23,461 nt of DNA. Origin: an uncultured Bacillota bacterium. Lineage in GTDB: Bacteria; Bacillota_I; Bacilli_A; Erysipelotrichales; Erysipelotrichaceae. The stretch's first letter is position 1. Each line of letters begins with the position of its first letter. This document shows positions 1 to 5,769 of this stretch, one piece after another. The notes beneath the pieces are model-generated. The model was not told where the DNA came from. It saw only the letters and a program-made list of their open reading frames with translations, and did no database searches. The DNA is taken from assembly GCA_937919165.1 (NCBI GenBank), contig CALFPO010000051.1, forward strand, positions 1 to 23,461, read 5' to 3'. The position numbers and the translations under genes were made by a program.

Positions 1-60
1 GATGTTTCACTAACAGCTACACTTATATAGTACGAAATTAGAATTTGTTGAGGTGTTTGA

Positions 61-237
61 ATGAAAAAGTTTATAGCAATGGTGCTTTGCCTTGTGCTGG
101 CACTTTCATTGGCTGGTTGTAAAAAACAGTCAGGTAATCAGAACATAGAAGATAAAATAAAATATGGTATAAGCACACCAGAAAACACAAAAAATAGCGA
201 GTCTATTTCTAGCGAGGGAATGCCATTAACTGAGTAA
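61..237 (+). CDS. Small putative lipoprotein (58 aa)
   Basis: A 58-residue protein starting ATG after a GAGG-containing Shine-Dalgarno at about 50. It begins with two lysines, has a hydrophobic stretch (residues 4-19) and the lipobox L-A-G-C with Cys20, so it should be exported, lipid-modified and cleaved before Cys20. The mature part is only about 39 residues, polar, rich in Lys, Asn and Ser, with no domain I recognise. A terminator follows 62 bases after the stop. It could be a complete small lipoprotein or the front end of a longer one that lost its 3' part when the neighbouring element inserted. Whether it belongs to host or element is not clear, since its composition is intermediate. Function unknown. 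Confidence 0.7.
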   Translation: MKKFIAMVLCLVLALSLAGCKKQSGNQNIEDKIKYGISTPENTKNSESISSEGMPLTE

Positions 238-298
238 CAAATTACAGTTTGTCTTTTTAACAAAATCAGATATATTATATTTATGTTATTGCACATTT

Positions 299-336
299 AG
301 CCTATTTCACTATTAGAAGTAGGCTTTTCAATTTTT
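299..336 (+). terminator. Rho-independent terminator after the small lipoprotein
   Basis: A 9-bp stem (299-307 with 317-325, one G-U pair) with a 9-nt loop, followed by a T-rich tract to 336. It lies about 60 bases past the stop of the lipoprotein gene and would end its transcript. Confidence 0.65.
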
Positions 337-337
337 A

Positions 338-713
338 TCATATATATTTATGCATTAATCTAAGCTAACAAATAAAGTATTAGTAAATCTTTACAACTCT
401 ATAAAGAGCAAATTAAAATATAGTTGTTGATACATATGTTCCGTACAAATTATTTTGCGTACTTTTAATTTTGTAAATTACTTAAATAAATAGTTTGTCT
501 TTGCTTTAAAGCAAAAAAATCCATATAGAAATTATGTCCATCTTGGACACGGCAAAATGGCAATAGTTTCAATTAGTATATCTATTGTCATAACAAAAGC
601 AGAATTAATTAAAATCATATAACAAGAGAAATATTGCATTATCTTTAATGCACAAAATATTCAACAACATACATTCAAAAACTAATTTTTATAATGGAAG
701 AAAGGAGTTTAAG
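338..713. other. AT-rich intergenic region with several inverted repeats, no gene seen
   Basis: I find no convincing coding sequence here. It holds a perfect 16-bp palindrome at 500-515 (TTTGCTTT/AAAGCAAA), a short inverted repeat GTCCA-TCT-TGGAC at 536-548, and a 7-bp hairpin TGCATTA/TAATGCA at 635-652. A weak promoter candidate is TTGTCA at 585-590 with TAAAAT at 610-615 (19-nt spacer). In a mobile element this kind of region could carry promoters, a single-strand origin or an attachment site; the sequence alone does not decide. Confidence 0.5.
500..515. repeat. Perfect 16-bp palindrome
   Basis: TTTGCTTTAAAGCAAA equals its own reverse complement. It lies in a gene-free stretch upstream of the HTH-like gene. 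It is a candidate binding site for a dimeric DNA-binding protein or a small cruciform, but no function is shown. Confidence 0.55.
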
Positions 714-761
714 GTGTTCGTTATAAATAATATTAATCTTGAATTAGTTATTAATAACTAA
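714..761 (+). CDS. Possible 15-aa leader peptide, in frame with the downstream HTH-like gene
   Basis: A consensus AAAGGAG (701-707) sits six bases before GTG at 714, opening a 15-codon frame that ends TAA at 759-761, with TAG directly after at 762-764. The HTH-like gene that follows (TTG at 774) is in the same frame and has no Shine-Dalgarno of its own. Three readings are possible: a leader peptide coupled to reinitiation at 774, a gene interrupted by a tandem TAA-TAG, or stop readthrough. The stop lies inside a 20-bp palindrome, so DNA or RNA structure may take part. The translation of this short frame is inferred only from its strong ribosome binding site. Confidence 0.35.
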   Translation: MFVINNINLELVINN

Positions 762-762
762 T
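743..762. promoter_or_regulatory. 20-bp perfect palindrome before the HTH-like gene, possible operator
   Basis: ATTAGTTATT followed by AATAACTAAT is a perfect inverted repeat with no spacer. It ends 11 bases before the TTG start of a small HTH-like protein and contains the stop of the short upstream frame. Its size and place suit an operator for autoregulation by a dimeric repressor. As RNA it would be a weak A/U hairpin. Confidence 0.45.
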
Positions 763-773
763 AGTTTCAACAA

Positions 774-1058
774 TTGTCAAAATATGATGACAATGTTGAG
801 AAAAAGAAGAATAATAGATTGGAAAATTGCAAATCAAGAAGCGATGCAATCTATACAATAATGAAAATACTTGGATATACAAGTATTGGTAAATTTGCTT
901 GTGACATAGATTTTGATAAGAGTAATCTCTCTAAGATTATCAGAAATGAAAAAGATATAATTACATTTATTCAAGCTGATAAGATAATTTACCAAACATA
1001 TCCAAGTGATGAAGAATTAAAAATGTTTTTATATCTATGTTACAAAGAATTAATCTAA
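774..1058 (+). CDS. Small HTH-like putative DNA-binding protein (94 aa)
   Basis: A 94-residue protein with a highly charged N-terminus (residues 3-20, Lys/Asn/Glu-rich), then a segment from about 24 to 94 that looks like a diverged lambda-repressor/XRE-type helix-turn-helix: 'IGKFACDIDFDKSNLSKIIR' (about 38-57) has the pattern helix, turn, recognition helix with S-N-L-S-K-I. The probable role is control of the replication or excision genes, inferred from position and fold-like pattern only. The start is uncertain: TTG at 774 lacks a Shine-Dalgarno, and the frame continues upstream only to tandem stops at 759-764. The nearest strong ribosome site belongs to the 15-codon frame at 714. A terminator follows directly. 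Confidence 0.6.
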   Translation: MSKYDDNVEKKKNNRLENCKSRSDAIYTIMKILGYTSIGKFACDIDFDKSNLSKIIRNEKDIITFIQADKIIYQTYPSDEELKMFLYLCYKELI

Positions 1059-1060
1059 AT

Positions 1061-1092
1061 AGTCGTGGTTTAATAGACCACGATTTATTTTT
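1061..1092 (+). terminator. Rho-independent terminator after the HTH-like gene
   Basis: TCGTGGT (1063-1069) pairs with ACCACGA (1077-1083), extended by A-U and G-U pairs to 1061/1085, followed by the T-rich tract to 1092. It separates the regulator from the next gene, so the replication genes need either readthrough or a promoter of their own; I see no clear promoter in the 40 bases left. Confidence 0.75.
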
Positions 1093-1131
1093 GAAGAATT
1101 AGTTAAATGTAGTCAAAGGAGGAAAGTAAAC

Positions 1132-1449
1132 ATGAATGTAAATGATTTAGTAATTGATGCTTATAAAACTTTAGGTCAATCAATGTTTCTTACAGAAGTA
1201 AGACCAGTTTACGAATATCGTAATGGAACTAGAACTGACACAGTATCTGGTTACAAATATTTCGCATGTCGTAAAAAAGATCTAGAGAAAGTAGCTATTA
1301 AGATTCCTGGTAAGCAACTTATCGAAGCTCCAGCTGATGGCTACATTGAAGTCAAGTTCACTGATCTTGAATTGTCTATTTATATGCTAAGTGGACAACC
1401 TCAAGTATCTGCAACTGCTTCAGGCATCAGCCAAGTAGGTAAGGCTTAA
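1132..1449 (+). CDS. Small conserved element protein, possible ssDNA-binding or DUF961-like (105 aa)
   Basis: A 105-residue protein with a near-perfect Shine-Dalgarno (AAAGGAGG, about 1116-1123) before ATG. Sequence features are alternating beta-like segments, the motif R-N-G-x-R-T-D-T-V-S-G-Y-K-Y (about 30-43), and a C-terminal Q-V-S-A-T-A-S-G-I. The same general pattern, a Tyr/Phe-x-x-G-x-R-T-D motif and a later V-x-A-x-A-x-G, occurs in small proteins preceding replication/transfer genes in Gram-positive integrative elements (YdcP/DUF961-like, as I remember them), but this is a loose match. Its place just before the origin and Rep suggests replication; an all-beta ssDNA-binding role like phage gene V protein is an inference. 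Function unproven. Confidence 0.75.
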   Translation: MNVNDLVIDAYKTLGQSMFLTEVRPVYEYRNGTRTDTVSGYKYFACRKKDLEKVAIKIPGKQLIEAPADGYIEVKFTDLELSIYMLSGQPQVSATASGISQVGKA

Positions 1450-1459
1450 ACCTAAAGTA

Positions 1460-1533
1460 GCGCCGGGCGCTTGAGATACAAGAGTCAAAAAATATTTTAT
1501 AAATATTTATTGAGTCTCTCTAGTGACCGGCGC
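1460..1533. repeat. Long-range 7-bp inverted repeat flanking the origin region
   Basis: GCGCCGG at 1460-1466 pairs with CCGGCGC at 1527-1533. The right arm abuts the origin hairpin. The left arm also has a local GCGCC-G-GGCGC near-palindrome (1460-1470). These are the only GC-rich patches in an AT-rich neighbourhood. The enclosed 60 bases are AT-rich and could be an unwinding region. Confidence 0.6.
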
Positions 1534-1563
1534 ATCCAAGGGGTTAGTATTACCCCTTGGATG
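1533..1563 (+). other. CRESS-type double-strand replication origin hairpin with TAGTATTAC
   Basis: A perfect 12-bp stem, CATCCAAGGGGT (1533-1544) with ACCCCTTGGATG (1552-1563), with a 7-nt loop TAGTATT. Loop plus the first two stem bases read TAGTATTAC (1545-1553), identical to the nonanucleotide nicked by Rep in circoviruses and related CRESS-DNA viruses; by that analogy the nick would fall between 1551 and 1552. It is on the same strand as rep and 45 bases before its start. Three short iterons follow immediately. Hairpin, nonamer and iterons are seen directly; function as an origin is inferred from viral origins and from the adjacent Rep gene. Confidence 0.85.
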
Positions 1564-1580
1564 TACATGTAGCATGTAGC
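1561..1580 (+). repeat. Three tandem iterons beside the origin hairpin
   Basis: ATGTAC (1561-1566), ATGTAGC (1567-1573) and ATGTAGC (1574-1580) lie head to tail, the first sharing bases with the right arm of the hairpin. In circoviruses similar short direct repeats directly 3' of the stem-loop are the Rep-binding sites. The same role is inferred here. Confidence 0.7.
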
Positions 1581-1583
1581 AGA

Positions 1584-1593
1584 AAGAAGGTGA
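1584..1593 (+). promoter_or_regulatory. Near-consensus Shine-Dalgarno that places the rep start at an ATA codon
   Basis: AAGAAGGTGA matches the full anti-Shine-Dalgarno complement AAGGAGGTGA at nine of ten positions. The codon in rep frame at the right distance (seven bases after GAAGG) is ATA at 1598. No ATG, GTG or TTG exists in this frame between the upstream stop (1577-1579) and 1718, and a start at 1718 would remove the first HUH motif. Confidence 0.7.
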
Positions 1594-1597
1594 CACT

Positions 1598-2557
1598 ATA
1601 GCAAATAATAGTCAATCAAGGAAATGGACACTTGAACTCAATAATCCATCAGATGCTGGCTTAGATCATGATGCTATCAAGGAAAGATTAAAACTATTTT
1701 CTGCTAGATATTGGTGTATGGCAGACGAAATATCTTTAACAGGAACACCACATACACACTTATTTATATTTTCAGAATCACCTATAAGATTCACTACATT
1801 AAAAAACAGATTTCCAATTGCCCATATTGAAAAGAGTTATGGAACATGTAAAGAAAACAAAGATTATATTTTAAAACAAGGTAAATGGGAAAACACAGAA
1901 AAAGCTGAAACAAAAGTTGAAGGTACATTTGAAGAATATGGCGATTGTCCAAAAGAAAAAGAAGAAAAAGATCCAGAAAAAACTAGATTAATAGAAATGA
2001 TATATGAAGGTAAAACAAATATTGAAATATTAGAAGAATGTCCAAACTATGCGTTTAAATTAAAAGATATCGATTATTTAAGAAACAGTTTATTAGAAAA
2101 CAAATATAACAAGGAATTTAGAAAAATAAATGTATCTTATTATTACGGTTATGTATCAAACTCAATAAAGATTAAATATATATTTAAAAAACATTCAAAT
2201 GAAAAAATATGTTTAATATCTAATTTTGACAAAAATCTGCAATTTGATAATTACAAAGGCGAAGATGTATTAATAATAGAATTCGATTCAAATAAAATAT
2301 CACTAAATACAATATTAAATTTAATGAAAGGTGTTCCAATTCAGCTTCCTGCAAGATTTGTAAATAAGCAAAGTAGTTTCACTTATTTATATCTAGTATG
2401 CATTGAAGAAATTGAACAACACTATGTTAATGAACAAGGAAGGCAAAGAGAATTATTTAAAGAGTTTAAAGAAGGATTTGAAGAAATATTAGAATTTAAA
2501 AACAATCAGATAATAGATCAAATTACTGGGGAAGTTAAGGAGTTAAATAGTGGTTAG
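1598..2557 (+). CDS. rep: CRESS-type rolling-circle Rep: HUH endonuclease plus decayed SF3 helicase domain (319 aa)
   Basis: Replication initiator expected to nick the adjacent TAGTATTAC hairpin. With the start taken at ATA 1598, the order is: motif I W-T-L-E-L-N-N-P (10-17), motif II H52-T-H54-L-F-I-F, and motif III Y90-I-L-K93 with Tyr90 as likely nucleophile, i.e. the CRESS/circovirus type with one Tyr. The linker segment T-F-E-E-Y-G-D (about 110-116) is also typical of this family. Residues about 178-280 align by pattern to an SF3 helicase: V-S-Y-Y-Y-G (179-184), Y-K-G-E-D-V-L-I-I-E-F (219-229), P-A-R-F (251-254) and E-Q-H-Y (273-276). However, the Walker A G-x-x-G-x-G-K-T is replaced by G-Y-V-S-N-S-I-K-I-K, and the sensor Asn is missing, so ATPase activity is doubtful. 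The codon after the Shine-Dalgarno is ATA; ATG at 1718 would lose motif I. Its 3' end overlaps the FtsK-like gene by 8 bases. It may double as a relaxase. Confidence 0.88.
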   Translation: MANNSQSRKWTLELNNPSDAGLDHDAIKERLKLFSARYWCMADEISLTGTPHTHLFIFSESPIRFTTLKNRFPIAHIEKSYGTCKENKDYILKQGKWENTEKAETKVEGTFEEYGDCPKEKEEKDPEKTRLIEMIYEGKTNIEILEECPNYAFKLKDIDYLRNSLLENKYNKEFRKINVSYYYGYVSNSIKIKYIFKKHSNEKICLISNFDKNLQFDNYKGEDVLIIEFDSNKISLNTILNLMKGVPIQLPARFVNKQSSFTYLYLVCIEEIEQHYVNEQGRQRELFKEFKEGFEEILEFKNNQIIDQITGEVKELNSG

Positions 2558-3848
2558 AGATAAAGAGATAAGTAAAATATCCAACAAAAGAAAATATTTT
2601 ATAGATCATGTGTTTATTGGAATCAGAAATATGACTAATCCATTAAACTGGTTATTATTAATTGGAATATGTATTGGATTTCAATATGTATTAAAGATTG
2701 AGATGCCTAAGACTGGATTATTTATTGATAATCTATTAGATAGCGTCTGGCTATTTAATAAATATGCAGCATTTGTATTTGCGATTCTATTAGCTCTATC
2801 TTGTGTAATAGGTAGACCATGGGGTTCCAAAGCAATTGAAGATGGATTACAAGCAGCTGGCTTTGTGAATCACTTAGGAGTTCCACCATATTTGATTTCA
2901 ATTAAAAAAGATAAAAAGAATAAGAAGATATTAATATACAACTTTAAAGGTAATTCAATTCCATTATCAAAATGGGATGATATGAGAGAAGATATAGAAC
3001 AATCATTAAATATAACAATAGCAAAAGTAAGTTATGCAAAAGGTAAAGATAATGTTGTAGTAATTTGCACCAAAGCTAGAGGAGATTTACCAGAATGTAT
3101 ATATTGGGAAAATAGATTCATGCCTAAAGCTGATTCAGTATATGTAATTGGTGAAGGAGTTCAAGGAAGAATAACAATAGATCTAGATAAGATTCCTCAC
3201 GTAATAATTGGTGGTTCAACTGGTTCAGGAAAAACACAATTATTAAGATTTCTGTTGATGCAAGCCATCAATAAAAATGAAGTAGTTTATATAGCAGATC
3301 TAAAAGGCGGAATAGATTATCAACATAAATGGAGAAGCAAAACTAATCTATGTGTTAAAGAAGATGATGTTATTGAAATATTATGTAAATTAAATGATGA
3401 ACTAGAAAATAGAAAGAAACTATTAGATGGAACAAATTGCCACAACATATCTGAATATAATTCTAAGTTTCAAAAATCAATTCCAAGAATTATATTCGCA
3501 TGTGATGAGATAGCTGAAATATTAGATTCAACTGGATTAAGTAAAGAACAAAAAGAAAAACTTAAAATTATTGAAGCTAAACTATCTTCTTTAGCTAGAC
3601 TTGGTAGAGCATTCTCCATTAATCTATTTCTTGCAACACAGCGTCCAGATGCAGATATAATGCCTGGACAAGTAAAAGCAAATATAGATTATAGAATTGC
3701 TGGTAGATGTGATGAACCATTGTCTAGAGTATTAGGTGTTCCAGATGCACATAAACTTGTGCCAAAAGATATCGCAGGTCGTTTCATGTTGTATGATGGA
3801 ACGCTGTTTCAAGCGTATCTATTTGATGAAGAAAAAGATATTCATTAA
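2550..3848 (+). CDS. FtsK/TcpA-like DNA-translocating or coupling ATPase (432 aa)
   Basis: Membrane-anchored motor ATPase of the FtsK/SpoIIIE-HerA group, similar in layout to TcpA-type coupling proteins of Gram-positive conjugative elements. It has a basic N-terminus, two membrane segments (about 33-48 and 72-88), a linker domain, then the motor: Walker A G-S-T-G-S-G-K-T (222-229), Walker B I-I-F-A-C-D-E (D319) and the family signature A-T-Q-R-P-D-A-D-I (about 362-370). It starts GTG with AAGGAG seven bases upstream, overlapping the end of rep by eight bases, so the two are translationally coupled. Known TcpA-like proteins bring relaxase-bound DNA to a secretion channel; pairing with a CRESS-type Rep suggests Rep could be that partner. 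No channel genes are present, so transfer would need a helper, or the protein may segregate the circular form instead. Confidence 0.85.
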   Translation: MVRDKEISKISNKRKYFIDHVFIGIRNMTNPLNWLLLIGICIGFQYVLKIEMPKTGLFIDNLLDSVWLFNKYAAFVFAILLALSCVIGRPWGSKAIEDGLQAAGFVNHLGVPPYLISIKKDKKNKKILIYNFKGNSIPLSKWDDMREDIEQSLNITIAKVSYAKGKDNVVVICTKARGDLPECIYWENRFMPKADSVYVIGEGVQGRITIDLDKIPHVIIGGSTGSGKTQLLRFLLMQAINKNEVVYIADLKGGIDYQHKWRSKTNLCVKEDDVIEILCKLNDELENRKKLLDGTNCHNISEYNSKFQKSIPRIIFACDEIAEILDSTGLSKEQKEKLKIIEAKLSSLARLGRAFSINLFLATQRPDADIMPGQVKANIDYRIAGRCDEPLSRVLGVPDAHKLVPKDIAGRFMLYDGTLFQAYLFDEEKDIH

Positions 3849-3853
3849 GGAGG
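3847..3853 (+). promoter_or_regulatory. Consensus Shine-Dalgarno that places a start at ATT 3860
   Basis: AAGGAGG overlaps the stop of the FtsK-like gene and is followed, six bases later, by ATT in an open frame of 46 codons. No ATG, GTG or TTG lies at a usable distance. Confidence 0.6.
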
Positions 3854-3859
3854 GCAGTT

Positions 3860-4000
3860 ATTAGTAGAGAAGATCTAATTAGATATTCTTTACTGTTAGC
3901 TTATTTGTATCAATTAAAAACTAAAAATGTAATAAATGAAAATCAATATCAAACAATTAAAAGAGCTATAAATACAAAATATATGAAAACTAATATTTGA
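3860..4000 (+). CDS. Small protein upstream of the recombinase (46 aa), apparent ATT start
   Basis: From ATT at 3860 the frame codes for about 46 residues: start-S-R-E-D-L-I-R-Y-S-L-L-L-A-Y-L-Y-Q-L-K (1-19), then K-N-V-I-N-E-N-Q-Y-Q-T-I-K-R-A-I (about 21-37), ending TGA. The look is two amphipathic helices with the 'L-x-x-L-x-x-x-x-x-I-x-x-x-x-Y-x-x-I' pattern common in short proteins found beside serine recombinases in Gram-positive elements (SHOCT-like; from memory, not searched). It may be a recombination-directionality or accessory factor, inferred only from position between motor and recombinase. The Shine-Dalgarno is perfect, the start codon is not canonical. The TGA overlaps TTG 3997, an alternative start of the recombinase. 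Confidence 0.6.
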   Translation: MSREDLIRYSLLLAYLYQLKTKNVINENQYQTIKRAINTKYMKTNI

Positions 4001-4044
4001 AAATTAAAGATAATTCAATATATAATGATGTGGGAATACAAAAT

Positions 4045-5769
4045 ATGGCTACAATAGAGAAAATCAAGGCATCTAAGCCAAAAGAAAATCTAAACAATGA
4101 AGTTAAGAAACTTAATGTTTGTGCATATTGTAGAGTTTCAACTGATATGGATTCTCAAAAAGATAGTTTTGAGACCCAAGTTGAGTATTATGAAAACTAC
4201 ATTAAAAACAATAAGAATTGGAACTTTGTTGGAATATATTCTGATTATGCTATATCTGGAACTAAGGCAGAAGGAAGAACTGGCTTTAACGAAATGTTAG
4301 CTGATGCTTCCGAAGGCAAGATAGATATCATAATCACAAAATCGATTTCTAGGTTTACTAGAAACCTTTTTGATTTATTGAGTTACTTAAATAGTTTTAG
4401 AGAATATGGTGTAAGAATAATCTTTGAAGAAGAAAATATAGATACTATTTCTAAAGACTTTGAACTTGGTTTAAAAATGAGAACTATGTTAGCTGAAGAA
4501 GAAGTCAGGAATACTTCAAATCATGTTAAACGTGCAATTGAAATGAAAGCTGAAAATGGTATCGCTAGTGGTCAAATTGTTTGTTATGGATATGATTATC
4601 ATCCTGAAGATAAATCTCTTACAATCAATGAATATGAGGCTGATATAGTAAGATATATCTTTGATAGTTATATAGATGGATATGGTGCTGACACTATAGC
4701 TAAGAATCTTGATAAGAAGGGTGTAAAACCTAAAAAGACTAAAACATGGGGTTCTAGCACTATCAGAGGAATGCTTAAAAACGAAAAATATATTGGTGAT
4801 GTTATTATGGGCAAATCATATACACCTGATCCAATTAATGATAAGAAAAGAAAAAAGAATAATGGTTTAAAAGATTTAATAGTAATTCATGATCACCATA
4901 AACCAATTATTTCAAAAGAACAGTTCAAACAAGTTCAAGAGTTATTAGATAGAAGAAGTAGACCGAGAAGATTAAACAATTCATCTACAAGTGAGAACTA
5001 TCGTAATCAATACGCTTTCTCAAATAAGATTAAATGCTATTACTGTAATAGTAAATTTTCTAGACGCTCATGGCACAGTTCTTCTGAATACAAGAAGGTT
5101 GTTTGGGGATGTGTGAATCAGATTAAGAAGGGTAAGAAGTTTTGTCCAAACTCAAAGAATGTAGAAGAAAAGATAATTGAATCTGCGTTTATAGAATCTT
5201 ACAATGCATTGTTTTCTAATAGGAAAGGTGTATTAGAAGAACTACTTGAAACATCAAAGACTGAATTACAAAAGAATGATTCTAAGAAGAAATCTGATGT
5301 TATAAAAAAAGAGATTGATAAGCTTAAAAAAGATAAATCTAAGTTATTAGAATTGAAGCTTAATAATAGAATTGATGATGAACTATTTGATGATAAGTTA
5401 AATCAATTAAATAACGATATTAAACTAAAAGAAACTGAATTTGATAAATATTCTGTATTAGCTAAAAATGATGCTGATGTTATGAAAACTTTAGAAGAAT
5501 TTAGAAAGAGTATTAATACATCAGAACCATTACAATCTTTTGATAGAGCTGTATGGGATAGCGTTATAGATGAGTGTATTATAGGTGGTTTAGATGTAGA
5601 TGGAAATGATGACCCATATAAGATAACATTTATATATAAGACTGGAGATAAAGGATCTGGAAATGGACTAGATTACAAATCTCCAAGAAAGAACGCAAAA
5701 GATAAATTGTGTTCCTTAAGCACAAACAGTGTGTCTACTAAAGAGAGTCAAGACATGTCGAATGCGTAG
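4045..5769 (+). CDS. Large serine recombinase with zinc ribbon and coiled coil (574 aa)
   Basis: Site-specific recombinase that would integrate and excise the element. The N-terminal resolvase domain has Y-C-R-V-S with catalytic Ser32 (counted from ATG 4045), D-Y-A-I-S-G-T and S-R-F-T-R-N. It continues with the 'recombinase' domain (about 165-290, with Y-G-Y-D-Y, W-G-S-S-T-I-R-G-M-L-K-N-E-K-Y-I-G-D), then a zinc ribbon (C331-x2-C334 and C356-x10-C367) and a Lys/Glu-rich coiled coil (about 415-480). This layout is that of TnpX/TndX-type and phage large serine integrases, which need no host factors for integration. The start is a choice: ATG 4045 has a weak GGGA nine bases upstream; TTG 3997 in the same frame adds 16 residues but lacks any Shine-Dalgarno. 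It is the last AT-rich gene; host-like sequence begins directly after the stop. Confidence 0.9.
   Translation: MATIEKIKASKPKENLNNEVKKLNVCAYCRVSTDMDSQKDSFETQVEYYENYIKNNKNWNFVGIYSDYAISGTKAEGRTGFNEMLADASEGKIDIIITKSISRFTRNLFDLLSYLNSFREYGVRIIFEEENIDTISKDFELGLKMRTMLAEEEVRNTSNHVKRAIEMKAENGIASGQIVCYGYDYHPEDKSLTINEYEADIVRYIFDSYIDGYGADTIAKNLDKKGVKPKKTKTWGSSTIRGMLKNEKYIGDVIMGKSYTPDPINDKKRKKNNGLKDLIVIHDHHKPIISKEQFKQVQELLDRRSRPRRLNNSSTSENYRNQYAFSNKIKCYYCNSKFSRRSWHSSSEYKKVVWGCVNQIKKGKKFCPNSKNVEEKIIESAFIESYNALFSNRKGVLEELLETSKTELQKNDSKKKSDVIKKEIDKLKKDKSKLLELKLNNRIDDELFDDKLNQLNNDIKLKETEFDKYSVLAKNDADVMKTLEEFRKSINTSEPLQSFDRAVWDSVIDECIIGGLDVDGNDDPYKITFIYKTGDKGSGNGLDYKSPRKNAKDKLCSLSTNSVSTKESQDMSNA

Larger units (their letters stand above)
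338..5769 (+). mobile_element. Integrated CRESS-plasmid-like element with serine recombinase (limits approximate)
   Basis: The set HTH-like regulator, small conserved protein, CRESS-type origin and Rep, FtsK/TcpA-like ATPase, small protein, large serine recombinase is a compact integrative element of about 5.4 kb. The right end must lie close to 5769, where base composition and codon choice change and the next gene has its own start and ribosome site. The left end is not located: I found no convincing direct repeat between 1-770 and 5700-5850, and large serine recombinases use very short cores, so none need be visible. It may begin before the lipoprotein gene or even outside the window. Confidence 0.7.

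Noticed and set aside
1472..1520. AT-rich inverted segments between the two GC-rich arms as a CRISPR-like or iteron array
   Set aside because: Only imperfect AT-rich matches, no regular spacing.
1718..2557. Rep starting at the ATG of 1718 (279 aa)
   Set aside because: It would remove motif I (W-T-L-E-L-N-N) and the first strand of the HUH fold, there is no Shine-Dalgarno before it, and the frame is open upstream to a near-perfect Shine-Dalgarno.
4097..4300. 67-residue frame inside the recombinase gene
   Set aside because: It is a shadow in another frame of the conserved resolvase domain, with no own ribosome site.
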